A stretch of 64,000 bases of DNA, taken from Actinoplanes nipponensis (GTDB taxonomy: Bacteria > Actinomycetota > Actinomycetes > Mycobacteriales > Micromonosporaceae). The stretch lies in assembly GCF_016862275.1 (NCBI RefSeq), contig NZ_BOMQ01000061.1:124001-188000 (forward strand), given 5' to 3'. The notes below the pieces were generated by a model. The model ran no database searches. It was not told the origin of the DNA and was given only the letters and a program-made list of their open reading frames with translations. A program made the translations under genes and the position numbers. This document shows positions 43,097 through 51,293 of the stretch, piece by piece. The first letter of the stretch is position 1; every line of letters starts with the position of its first letter.

Positions 43097-43368
43097 CCGC
43101 GACCGAGTTCCAGGTCAACGAGGTGTTCGACATCGCCGCGCGCGGCGGCCTGGTCGTCGTCGGCGCCGTCCGCCCGGGAGAGTTCGTCGGTGTGCCGAGT
43201 CTGTACGACAAGGCCACCGGCAACCCCATCCGGGTTCTCGGCGTCGACCATCCCACGCCACGGACGACGCGGACGGGCGAGACGATCCTCGTCGTGGATC
43301 GCGCCGATGCGGACTACGCGAAGAGCGGGCGTCTCTGGACCACGAACCCGGCCCCCGGCGGCACCTGA
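43093..43368 (+). CDS. Putative immunity protein of the HExxH toxin
   Basis: The product is 91 residues from ATG 43093 (ATGA overlap with the toxin stop). It is small and beta-rich: FQVNEVFDIAARGGLVVVGAVRPGEFVGV and then RTGETILVVDRADADYAKSG. No signal peptide and no known family. The start EVFDI...GLVVVGAVRPG recalls the small beta-barrel of EF-Tu domain 2-like proteins, which is only a shape likeness. The immunity role is inferred from size, overlap and position. Confidence 0.6.
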   Translation: MTATEFQVNEVFDIAARGGLVVVGAVRPGEFVGVPSLYDKATGNPIRVLGVDHPTPRTTRTGETILVVDRADADYAKSGRLWTTNPAPGGT

Positions 43369-43444
43369 GGATCCCGTCACTCGGCCCGTCGAGCTTCCCG
43401 GAGCGATCGGCGAATGTCGTTGGATCTTGCCCGTGGCCCGCGTC

Positions 43445-43457
43445 TAGGCTCCCCGGC
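43445..43457 (+). promoter_or_regulatory. -10 box of a probable leaderless lipoprotein gene
   Basis: TAGGCT (43445-43450), 7 bases, then ATG 43458. No ribosome site is present. The same arrangement is seen at 29791 and 37693. Confidence 0.5.
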
Positions 43458-44177
43458 ATGCAAAACGGGGACACAGTTCGCATCGCCCACCGCCGCCGGC
43501 TGCTCGCCGGCGCGGTCGCCCTCCTCCTGGCCGGCCTGGCCACCGCCTGCCAGACCACCCCGGCCCCGGGGAGGACCACCGCCGCGGACGGCCCGGCCGC
43601 CGCGGTCCCGGAGCAGAGTCCGGCCCGCTTCTTCGGCCCCGACTCCTTCGGCAAGCTCAGCATCACCATGACCGAGCGGGAGGCCCTGGCCACCGGCGAG
43701 TTGCAGACCGAGCCGGTCTCCACCGTGCTCGGCAAGACCGTGTACTCCTTCGTCGGCGGGCCCAAGCCCGACCCGGCCCGGATGGCGGCCGACGAGAAGC
43801 TCGAGCAGGCCGTGGCCAAGGCCGACGCCGGTACGGACACCTCCGCCGCCGGTTCGGCCAAGGCGGCCAAGGCGTACGCCGACTCGGCGCAGCGCATGGT
43901 GGAGCGGCTGGAGGCGTTTCTCGGCGCCGGGGGTGCCTCGTTCCGGGACGGCAAGCTCGACGCCATCGCCGCGCCGGCGGGCGCCGTCACCGCGGCCGGC
44001 GTCAAGCGGGGGTCCAGCCTGGCCGCGCTGAAGGCCGCGTACGCGGGCCAGGGGCTCACGAGCAGCTCCAAGACGGCGTACCAGTTGCCGGTGCCGGGCC
44101 ACGCCGGCTGGACCGTTCTGTTCGAGCTCAAGGGTGACACCGTGCAGTACATGTCGATCGGCCGGGGTCAGCCGTAG
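43458..44177 (+). CDS. Secreted lipoprotein of unknown function
   Basis: The product is 239 residues from ATG 43458. It has a basic n-region (HRRR), hydrophobic core (LLAGAVALLLAGL) and lipobox LATAC, so Cys31 should be lipidated. The mature part begins with a Thr/Ala/Pro-rich linker, then an alpha-helical domain (LSITMTEREALATGELQTEP, KAAKAYADSAQRMVERLEAFLGAGG) and ends with GHAGWTVLFELKGDTVQYMSIG. I do not recognise the family. It converges on the MaoC-like gene with a 10-base tail overlap. Confidence 0.75.
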   Translation: MQNGDTVRIAHRRRLLAGAVALLLAGLATACQTTPAPGRTTAADGPAAAVPEQSPARFFGPDSFGKLSITMTEREALATGELQTEPVSTVLGKTVYSFVGGPKPDPARMAADEKLEQAVAKADAGTDTSAAGSAKAAKAYADSAQRMVERLEAFLGAGGASFRDGKLDAIAAPAGAVTAAGVKRGSSLAALKAAYAGQGLTSSSKTAYQLPVPGHAGWTVLFELKGDTVQYMSIGRGQP

Positions 44178-44617
44178 AACGCCAGGATCTGCTCGGCCAC
44201 GCAGGCCGGCCGGTTCCCGCCCTCGATCTCGGCCGTGATCCGGATGGTGGTCCGCGCGCCCCCGGCCATCCGCCGGGCCGCCACCAGCCTCGCCGTGCCG
44301 CGCAGGCGGGCGCCGACCGGCACGGGGGCGCGGAAGCGGACCTTGTCGAAGCCGCCGTTGACCACGTGGGTGACGTTGCGGACCTGCACGATCTCGCTGA
44401 CGAAGGCGGTGCACAGCGACAGCGTCAGCGCGCCGTGGGCGATCGTTCCGCCGAACGGTCCCTGCTCGCGGGCCCGCTGCGGGTCGACGTGGATCCACTG
44501 GTGGTCGCCGGTGACGTCGGCGAACGCGTCGACCCGCCGCTGGTCGATCAGGTGCCAGCCGGTCGTGCCCAGCTCGTCGCGGGCGAGCAGGTCGTCGAGG
44601 CCGTCGAAGTGAGTCAT
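44168..44617 (-). CDS. MaoC-like hotdog dehydratase
   Basis: The product is 149 residues from ATG 44617. The frame is open to 44695 but the extension has no family match. The hydratase-2 motif is RRVDAFADVTGDHQWIHVDPQRAREQGPFGGTIAHGALTLSL, with the Asp/His pair (D-x4-H) of (R)-specific enoyl-CoA hydratases. The rest (VVNGGFDKVRFRAPVPVGARLRGTARL) is the standard hotdog strand pattern. It likely hydrates or dehydrates an acyl-CoA. It is monocistronic. CACAAT six bases ahead of the ATG hints at a leaderless start. Confidence 0.87.
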   Translation of the reverse strand: MTHFDGLDDLLARDELGTTGWHLIDQRRVDAFADVTGDHQWIHVDPQRAREQGPFGGTIAHGALTLSLCTAFVSEIVQVRNVTHVVNGGFDKVRFRAPVPVGARLRGTARLVAARRMAGGARTTIRITAEIEGGNRPACVAEQILAFYG

Positions 44618-45283
44618 CCGGTCATTGTGGCGGGTGGGCCCGGCCACCGGACCGCCGGCATTACGGAGCGACGGGGTGGGCCGCGAAACTTCCACTCAGC
44701 CGTGAATTTTCGGTGAACCAATCGGCGGCCTCCCGGATACCGGCAAAGAGCGGGCCGGCGCATTTCTTTGCTCGTTCGGGACGTCCGCGTCCGTCAATGG
44801 CCGCCACGCCCGCGAGTGTCCGGAAAAGCCTGTCCCAACGGAGGATACGGGCATGGCCCGATCGACCTCGAATCCGGTGAATTCTGCGTGGATCAACGCG
44901 CTGAGTCGATCACCGGGAGGGTGAAGTGGATCTCCGAGCGCTCGCTGGCGCAAGATCCACTGCGGACCGTGATGCGTCGATCACGTGTCCGGTTTATTGC
45001 GCATCCATTAAGATCACTTAAGAACACCCCCATGTCAGGTGCTGCTTAACAGTTCAGTCTGCAATGTAGACGGTCGTGAAAACAGTGTCGAGATATCGAC
45101 GGCTCTAGCACTCCACCATGGACCGGTCAACTGCTGAATCACGTCCCGAGCGGGCCATCGAATGTGACCGCGTTCATTGCTACCGTCCAACGTGGCTTCA
45201 GCACGGGCCACCTCGGGGATCGCTCTGTGTCAATTTTTCTTAACGGCACCTGTGGTGATCCCTCCCTGCTCTGGAGGTCTTGG
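44618..45283. other. 666-bp regulatory region before the exopolysaccharide operon
   Basis: No gene supported. The part from about 44985 to 45120 is clearly more AT-rich than its surroundings. It holds an inverted repeat TTAAG-atca-CTTAA (about 45008-45021) and GTCGA-gata-TCGAC (about 45088-45101). The operon start ATG 45284 has GGAGG upstream. I looked for a c-di-GMP riboswitch core and did not find one. The leader is long, so post-transcriptional control is possible. Confidence 0.45.
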
Positions 45284-47422
45284 ATGGTCCCCACACGTCC
45301 CGCGCGCCGTCGCTCGGCGCGCTTCACCCTCGTCGCGGCGGCCGTCGTGACGGCGCTGCTCGGCGCCGCCGGCCCGGCCGCCGCCCAGCGGGCCGCCGCG
45401 CCGGCCCAGCCGTCCGGCCAGCCGCCCAACGTGCCCGGTCTGGCCCAGGTCGCGCGGCCCGCCGCGGCGCGGCCGGTCCCGCTGCCCCGGCGCTCCGGCA
45501 CCGTCAAGGTCGTCAAGCCGGCGAAGTCGGCCAAGGCCGCCGCGGCGGCCGGCCTCAACGACCAGGTCGCGCTGCGCGCGCTGGTGATCGGCACCAACGC
45601 CGACGACTTCGGCGTCGCCACCTGGAAGACCACGCTGGACCGGGTGGGCGCGGCCTACGACGTGCTCTACGACGCCACCACGCCGCTGACCACGAGCACG
45701 CTCGTGCGCCCCGACGGCGTCGGCCGCTACAACGCGATCCTGCTCACCAACAGCATGCAGGTCTACGAGTCCAACGGCAGCTACCTCACCGGCCTCGACC
45801 CCAGCGAGTGGAACGTCCTCTGGGCCTACGAGCGCAACTTCGGCGTCCGCCAGGCCGCCCTCTACACCAGCTACGGCACCTGGCCGGAGAACTACTGCCT
45901 CACCTCCAACGGCGAGACCTCGGTGGGCAGCACGCCGATCAACCTCTCGCTCACCGCGACCGGCGCCGGCGTCTTCGACTACCTGAAGAGCGGCATCCAG
46001 ATCCCGCTGGTGCAGTCGTACGTCTACCGCACCGCGATCACCCCCGGCTGCGGCGCCGAGGCCACCCTCACCAACGGCTCGGACGTGCTCGGGGTGCGCA
46101 CCACCTCGACCGACGGCCGCGAGCGGCTCGCGCTGACGTTCACCTCCAACCAGTACCTGACCCACTCCGACCTGTTGGTCTACGGCATGCTGCGGTGGGC
46201 CGGCAAGGGCATGTTCCTCGGTGAGCAGCGGCACCACCTCAACGTCGACGTCGACGACTGGTTCAACACCTCGGACCACTACTACCCGGACGGCCACGTC
46301 GAGTACACGCCGGGCTTCCAGGTCAGCGGGCACGACACCGTCAACCTCGACAACCAGCAGGTGGCCCTGCGCGCCGCGCACCCGCAGGCCGCGGACTTCA
46401 AGCTCAACCTGGCGTACAACGGCGCCGACATCGACCCGTTCGCCGGCAGCGCGTGCAGCCCGAACGGCGGCGTCAACGAGCTCACCGCCACCAGCAAGTG
46501 CCTGAAGGACAACTTCCGGTGGATCAACCACACCCTGAACCACCCGGAGCTGAACCACACCAACTACGCCACCTCGTACGGCGAGATCAACGACAACCGG
46601 GTCGCGGGCAACGCGATCGGCCTCAACGCCCCGGACAGCGTGCTCAAGACTCCGGAGTACTCGGGCCTGGGCGTCTACAACCCGAACCCGAACGACGACA
46701 CCAGCCCGCCGGTCGACCACGGCCTCACCGGCTCCAACCCGGAGCTGCTGCGCGCGGCCAAGGACCTCAACGTCAGGTACCTGCACGGCAACATGTCGTT
46801 CGCCAGCCACGTGCCGGCGCACCTCAACGCCGCCACGGTGCACCCGCTGGAGCCGAGCATCTCGGTGGTGCCGGACTGGCCGACGAACATCGCGTACTTC
46901 GTCACCACGCCGCAGGAGGAGACCGCGTTCTACAACTCCTTCTACGGACCCGCCGGCCGCTTCCCGTACTGGCCGGCCAACCTGACCTACGAGCAGATCA
47001 TCGACTACGAGGCCGGCGTGGCCCTCGGCCACGTGTCGTCCGGCGCGATCTACACGCACACGTTCCACATCGGCAACGTGCGGGACTACGGCTCGGGCCG
47101 GACACTGCTGAGCGACTGGATCGACGCGGTGATGAGCAAGTACGAGGCGTTCTACTCGGTGCCGCTGCTCAATGAGGACTGGCCGTCGCTGGCGGCGTAC
47201 ACGACGACCCGGACCGCGCACTTCGCGCAGCTCGGCGCCGGCGTGGACCCCGTCTACGACCGGTCCACCGGCACCATCACGGTCACCTCGCCCGCCGCGG
47301 GCACCGTGCAGATCAGCGGCGCCCAGGGCGCCGGCTCCAGCACGTACGGCACCGACGTGACGACCCCGCTCGCCCTCGCGGCGAACACGGCCGTCACGGT
47401 CACCGCGGTCCCGCACCTGTGA
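45284..47422 (+). CDS. Secreted Agd3-like polysaccharide deacetylase
   Basis: The product is 712 residues from ATG 45284 (GGAGG ribosome site). Signal peptide about residues 1-36 (RRRSARF, hydrophobic core, AAAQ). A basic linker follows, then a domain opening LRALVIGTNADDFGVATWKTTLDRVGAAYDV-like, as in the carbohydrate-binding part of fungal Agd3. The deacetylase part has HHLNVDVDDWF (Asp324-Asp325) and WINHTLNHPEL (His416, His420), the metal Asp and HxxxH pair of NodB-like/CE18 enzymes. Agd3 removes acetyl groups from alpha-1,4-GalNAc in galactosaminogalactan. It heads the operon with PelF- and GH114-type genes, so partial deacetylation of a secreted aminosugar polymer is the likely job. Confidence 0.82.
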   Translation: MVPTRPARRRSARFTLVAAAVVTALLGAAGPAAAQRAAAPAQPSGQPPNVPGLAQVARPAAARPVPLPRRSGTVKVVKPAKSAKAAAAAGLNDQVALRALVIGTNADDFGVATWKTTLDRVGAAYDVLYDATTPLTTSTLVRPDGVGRYNAILLTNSMQVYESNGSYLTGLDPSEWNVLWAYERNFGVRQAALYTSYGTWPENYCLTSNGETSVGSTPINLSLTATGAGVFDYLKSGIQIPLVQSYVYRTAITPGCGAEATLTNGSDVLGVRTTSTDGRERLALTFTSNQYLTHSDLLVYGMLRWAGKGMFLGEQRHHLNVDVDDWFNTSDHYYPDGHVEYTPGFQVSGHDTVNLDNQQVALRAAHPQAADFKLNLAYNGADIDPFAGSACSPNGGVNELTATSKCLKDNFRWINHTLNHPELNHTNYATSYGEINDNRVAGNAIGLNAPDSVLKTPEYSGLGVYNPNPNDDTSPPVDHGLTGSNPELLRAAKDLNVRYLHGNMSFASHVPAHLNAATVHPLEPSISVVPDWPTNIAYFVTTPQEETAFYNSFYGPAGRFPYWPANLTYEQIIDYEAGVALGHVSSGAIYTHTFHIGNVRDYGSGRTLLSDWIDAVMSKYEAFYSVPLLNEDWPSLAAYTTTRTAHFAQLGAGVDPVYDRSTGTITVTSPAAGTVQISGAQGAGSSTYGTDVTTPLALAANTAVTVTAVPHL

Positions 47423-47449
47423 CGAGCAGGACCTGGTAGAGGGGGGCCG

Positions 47450-49015
47450 GTGAAGATCGCGCTGGTGTCGGAGGGCACCTATCCGTACGCGATGGGTGGT
47501 GTCAGCGTCTGGTGCGAGCAGCTCATCAAGGGCATGCCGGACTACCGCTGGGACGTCGTCGCGCTCACCGTCGACGGCGCCGAGCAGTCGGTCTTCCCGG
47601 CCCCCACCAACCTCGACACGGTGCACTCGATCCCGCTGTGGGGTGCGCGGCCGCCCGGCGGCCGCCGCCCCCGGCGGCGCCGGGCCGGCCGGCCCGGCGC
47701 GTCCTTCACCGAGTCCTACGAGGTCTTCCTGCGGGCGCTGGTCACGCCGCTGGAGGCCACCCGCTCCGAGCAGAGCGCGGTCAGCCGCAGCATGTTCCTG
47801 CTCGCCCTGCGGGGCATGTTCGAGTACGCCGACGACGGCGGCGACCTCAGCGGCGCCCTGCTGTCCAACCAGGCGCTGACGATGATGCTGGACGCGTGGC
47901 GTGACCTGCGGGTCGACGAGGTCGGGCCGGCGCCCACGGTGGCCGACGCGGTCGAGGCGGCCTGGCTCATCGAGCACATGCTGCGCCCGCTGAGCGCCGC
48001 CCCGGTCGCGGCCGACATCGTGCACTCCTCGATGAACGGGCTGGCCACGCTGGTCGGCATGACCGCCAAGTGGAAGCACGGCACCCCGCTGGTCATGTCC
48101 GAGCACGGCATCTACCTGCGCGAGCGCTACATCGCCCATCTGCACGACGACGCGTCGCACCCGGTACGCGTGCTGGTGCTGAGCTTCTTCCGGCAGCTGG
48201 CCGGCGCCGCCTACCTGATCACCGACGTGCTGGCGCCGCACTCCATGTACAACCGGCGCTGGCAGCTGCACAACGGCGCCGACCCGGACCGCATGTGGAC
48301 CATGTACAACGGGGTCGAGCCGGAGGAGTTCCCCGCCGCCACCACCGAGCCCGAGCTGCCCACGATCTCGTACATGGGCCGGGTCGACCCGCTCAAGGAC
48401 CTGCACACCCTGATCCGGGCGTTCGCGCTGGTCCGGGCCGAGATCCCGGAGGCCCGGCTGCGCATCTTCGGCGGCACCCCGGCGGTCAACCGGATCTACC
48501 ACGAGAGCTGCGAGCGGCTCATCACCGAGCTCGGGCTCACCGGCGCCGCGGTGCTGGAGGGCCGGGTCGGCAACGCCGTCGACGCGTACCACGCCGGCAG
48601 CATCGTCGCGCTGACCAGCATCTCCGAGGGCTTTCCGTACACGGTCGTGGAGGCCATGGCCTGCGGGCGCCCGACCGTGTGCACCAACGTCGGCGGGGTG
48701 GCCGAGGCGGTCGGCGACACCGGCTTCGTCGTGCCGCCCCGCGACTACGCCGCCGTGGCCGAGGCGTGCGTGAAGCTGTTGCGCGACAACGAGATGCGCC
48801 GCCGGTTCGGCATCATGGCCCGGGCCCGGGTGCTGGAGCACTTCACGCTGCGCCGCTCGCTGGAGATGTACCGCAACGTCTACGAGGGTCTGGCCACCCC
48901 GCTCAAGGCCTCCCCGCCGCCGCGGCACCTGCGCGGCCGGGCCCAGGGCCGGTTCACCGTGCCCACCCAGCGCGGTTCCGGGGCGCAGCTGCAGCTGGAC
49001 GGTGAGGCGCGGTGA
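47450..49015 (+). CDS. pelF: PelF-like GT4 glycosyltransferase
   Basis: The product is 521 residues from GTG 47450, with GAGGGGGG just upstream and 27 bases after the deacetylase stop. The PelF opening is unmistakable: KIALVSEGTYPYAMGGVSVWCEQLI. Later motifs are HSSMNGLATLVG, PLVMSEHGIYLRER, YNGVEPEEF, ISYMGRVDPLKDLHTLIRAFALV and SISEGFPYTVVEAMACGRPTVCTNVGGVAE (the GT-B E-x7-E site). In Pel systems PelF polymerises the aminosugar (GalNAc) chain from UDP-sugar in the cytosol. It lacks membrane segments, as does PelF. Gene-level orthology is inferred from these motifs. It overlaps the next gene by four bases. Confidence 0.85.
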   Translation: MKIALVSEGTYPYAMGGVSVWCEQLIKGMPDYRWDVVALTVDGAEQSVFPAPTNLDTVHSIPLWGARPPGGRRPRRRRAGRPGASFTESYEVFLRALVTPLEATRSEQSAVSRSMFLLALRGMFEYADDGGDLSGALLSNQALTMMLDAWRDLRVDEVGPAPTVADAVEAAWLIEHMLRPLSAAPVAADIVHSSMNGLATLVGMTAKWKHGTPLVMSEHGIYLRERYIAHLHDDASHPVRVLVLSFFRQLAGAAYLITDVLAPHSMYNRRWQLHNGADPDRMWTMYNGVEPEEFPAATTEPELPTISYMGRVDPLKDLHTLIRAFALVRAEIPEARLRIFGGTPAVNRIYHESCERLITELGLTGAAVLEGRVGNAVDAYHAGSIVALTSISEGFPYTVVEAMACGRPTVCTNVGGVAEAVGDTGFVVPPRDYAAVAEACVKLLRDNEMRRRFGIMARARVLEHFTLRRSLEMYRNVYEGLATPLKASPPPRHLRGRAQGRFTVPTQRGSGAQLQLDGEAR

Positions 49016-50535
49016 GCCTGGACAGCGACGTCGACCCGAACCGCCGACGGCTCGGCTCGATCATGGCGGCCGCTGCGGCCACCCGGACCACCGGGCCGGG
49101 CGAGCACACCGTGCTGCTTCCCAAGATCTCCACGGATCCGCTGGACGACCTGGTGGAACGGGTACGCCCACAGCTCGGCCGGGCGGTCGACTCGCTGCAC
49201 GTGGCGGCCGCCCTCGAGGCCGACGGGCTCACCGACCGGGGCGCCCGCGTCGAGTACGGCTACCACGACGTCTTCGCCCTGGCCACCGAGGTGTTCCGGC
49301 GCCTCGGCCCGATCCTGCCCCCGGCGCGCGGCGCGTCGGCGCGGGACCCCCGGGCCTGGCGGGACAGCCTGCGCGTGATCGCCCACGGCCCGCTGTACGT
49401 GCTGCCCAGCACCGCGTTCCCGGCCGTGCTGGCCATCGTCGGGCGGCGTTCGCTGGTCCTCGGCCTGGTGCTGGCGAGCACGCTGGGCTGGGTCTACGCC
49501 GGCGCCGCGGCGCACGCGGCGTACCGGATGCTGGGTCTGGGCCGGCCCCGCTCCGCCGCCCGGATCCTGACCGCCGCCGCGGTGACCGCCCCGCTGGCCG
49601 GCGCCGTGGCCGGCGCGGTCCTGGTCCGGCTCACCGGCGGCGGGCCCGCCCTGCTCGCCATGATCACCTGCCAGGTGGCCTACCAGCTCACCAGCACCGT
49701 GCTGGTCATCTACCGCCGCGAGCAGTGGCTGGCCCTGGCCATGACCCCGGCCTTCCTGGCCGGCGCGGCCTACCTGGTCCTGGGGCGCGGGCTGCGGCCC
49801 TGGTCGGTGGCGGTCGCGGCCGGCTGCGTGCTGGCCGGGTTCCTGGTCGCGGTGCTGCTCGCCGTCCACCGCGGCCGCGCCGCCAGCGGTCCCGAGCCCG
49901 CGCTGCGGGTGGCGCTGCGCCCCGAGGTCCCGGCCCTGCTGGGGGTCAGCGCGTACGGGCTGTGCTCGGCGGTGCTGCTGCTGCACGCCGAGGCGCCGTA
50001 CCTGCTGGGCCGGCTGGACATCGCGATCGCCGCCGCGCCGCTGATCCTCACGATGGGGGTCGTCGAGTGGCGGGCCGAGCGGTTCCGGCCGCGGGCGGTC
50101 GCGCTCGTCCGCCGGGTCGAGCGGCCCCGGGAGTTCGTCCGCGGCGTCTGGCTGCTGCTCGGCCAGGAGGTGGCGATCTGCCTGCTCGCCCCGGCGGTCC
50201 CGGCGGCCGCGCTGCTGGCCGCGCTGGCGTACCTGGGCCTGCTCTCGGGCGCCGGGATCGTCATGACGGCGGCGCACGTCGCGCTGGGCGGGGCGTACCT
50301 GCTGGCCTTCCTGCTGGCCGGGCGGGAGCGCTTCGGCTGGCTGTGCGCCTCGATGCTGGCCGCGATCACCGTCCACGTCGGCCTCGGCGCGCTGCTCGGC
50401 GCCGCCCCGCTGCTGGGGCGCCCGGGTTCCGCGCTCGTCGACACCTCGCTCTACCTGGGCAGCGTGCTGCTGCTCCAGGCGCTCTTCGGCCTCGGCCTGG
50501 TCCCGATCCTGGGCCAGGCCCGGCACTACCGCTAG
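49012..50535 (+). CDS. Polytopic membrane protein, candidate PelG-like polysaccharide exporter
   Basis: The product is 507 residues from GTG 49012 (GTGA overlap with pelF). The first about 125 residues are soluble and charged (DPLDDLVERVRPQLGRAVDSLHV). About twelve hydrophobic helices follow (for example FPAVLAIVGRRSLVLGLVLAS, ILTAAAVTAPLAGAVAGAVLV, AALLAALAYLGLLSGAGIVM). In Pel loci the gene after pelF is pelG, a MOP-fold flippase of about 450 residues with 12 helices. Size, topology and position agree, but I see no sequence motif that proves homology. It may instead be a new membrane partner with an extra cytosolic domain. It would move the polymer across the membrane. Confidence 0.65.
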   Translation: MSLDSDVDPNRRRLGSIMAAAAATRTTGPGEHTVLLPKISTDPLDDLVERVRPQLGRAVDSLHVAAALEADGLTDRGARVEYGYHDVFALATEVFRRLGPILPPARGASARDPRAWRDSLRVIAHGPLYVLPSTAFPAVLAIVGRRSLVLGLVLASTLGWVYAGAAAHAAYRMLGLGRPRSAARILTAAAVTAPLAGAVAGAVLVRLTGGGPALLAMITCQVAYQLTSTVLVIYRREQWLALAMTPAFLAGAAYLVLGRGLRPWSVAVAAGCVLAGFLVAVLLAVHRGRAASGPEPALRVALRPEVPALLGVSAYGLCSAVLLLHAEAPYLLGRLDIAIAAAPLILTMGVVEWRAERFRPRAVALVRRVERPREFVRGVWLLLGQEVAICLLAPAVPAAALLAALAYLGLLSGAGIVMTAAHVALGGAYLLAFLLAGRERFGWLCASMLAAITVHVGLGALLGAAPLLGRPGSALVDTSLYLGSVLLLQALFGLGLVPILGQARHYR

Positions 50536-50564
50536 TTCCGACCACGTGGGGAGGCAGGTCAGCG

Positions 50565-51293
50565 ATGCACGCAGTGATCCTCGCCGGCGGCAAAGGCGTC
50601 CGGCTGCGGCCGTACACCACGGCGTTGCCCAAGCCGCTGATGCCGATCGGTGACAACCATTCCATCCTGCAGATCGTGCTGGATCAGCTGGCGTCGTTCG
50701 GCTTCACCTCCGTGACGCTGGCCATCAACCACCTGGGCCCGCTGATCCGGGCGTTCGTCGGTGACGGGGCGCGCTGGGGGCTGCGCATCGACTACATCGA
50801 GGAGAACGTGCCGCTGTCGACCATCGGGCCGCTGTTCGGCATCAAGAACACCCTGCCCGACGACTTCCTGGTGATGAACGGCGACATCCTGACCGACCTC
50901 AACTACGCCGAGCTGCTCACCGCGCACATGCTGGGCGCCAGCCCGCTGACGGTGGCCACCGCCGCGCAGACCCACCGGATCGACTTCGGGGTGCTCGACG
51001 TGGAGGAGGGGCGCATCGTCGGCTTCCGCGAGAAGCCGGTGCTGAGCTACCCGGTCAGCATGGGCGTCTACGGCATGTCGCGACGGGCGCTCACGCCGTA
51101 CCCGCCGGGTCTGCCGTTCGGGTTCGACCAGCTGGTGCTGGACCTGCTGGACCGCGGCGACCACCCGGCCACCTACCCGTTCGACGGCTTCTGGCTCGAC
51201 ATCGGCCGGCCCGAGGACTACGACGAGGCCAACCGCACCTGCGACAGCCTGCTGCCGATCCTGCTGCCCCAGCCCGCCCGGGAGCCGGTATGA
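50565..51293 (+). CDS. Sugar-phosphate nucleotidyltransferase
   Basis: The product is 242 residues from ATG 50565 (GGGGAGG upstream). RmlA/GalU-type signature MHAVILAGGKGVRLRPYTTALPKPLMPIGD, sugar-binding FLVMNGDILTDLNYAELL and RIDFGVLDVEEGRIVGFREKP, then WLDIGRPEDYDEAN near the end. It makes an NDP-sugar from a sugar 1-phosphate. Here it probably supplies the activated sugar for PelF. Which nucleotide and sugar cannot be told. It ends with an ATGA overlap to the epimerase. Confidence 0.88.
   Translation: MHAVILAGGKGVRLRPYTTALPKPLMPIGDNHSILQIVLDQLASFGFTSVTLAINHLGPLIRAFVGDGARWGLRIDYIEENVPLSTIGPLFGIKNTLPDDFLVMNGDILTDLNYAELLTAHMLGASPLTVATAAQTHRIDFGVLDVEEGRIVGFREKPVLSYPVSMGVYGMSRRALTPYPPGLPFGFDQLVLDLLDRGDHPATYPFDGFWLDIGRPEDYDEANRTCDSLLPILLPQPAREPV

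Noticed and set aside
44618..45283. c-di-GMP or c-di-AMP riboswitch in the polysaccharide leader
   Set aside because: I looked for the conserved GEMM core and the ydaO-type motifs and found neither. Only short inverted repeats are present.
45230..48928. Minus-strand open frame of 1232 codons
   Set aside because: It lies opposite the Agd3-like and PelF-like genes. The product is Arg/Val/Gly/His-rich without domains, the usual antisense shadow in GC-rich DNA.
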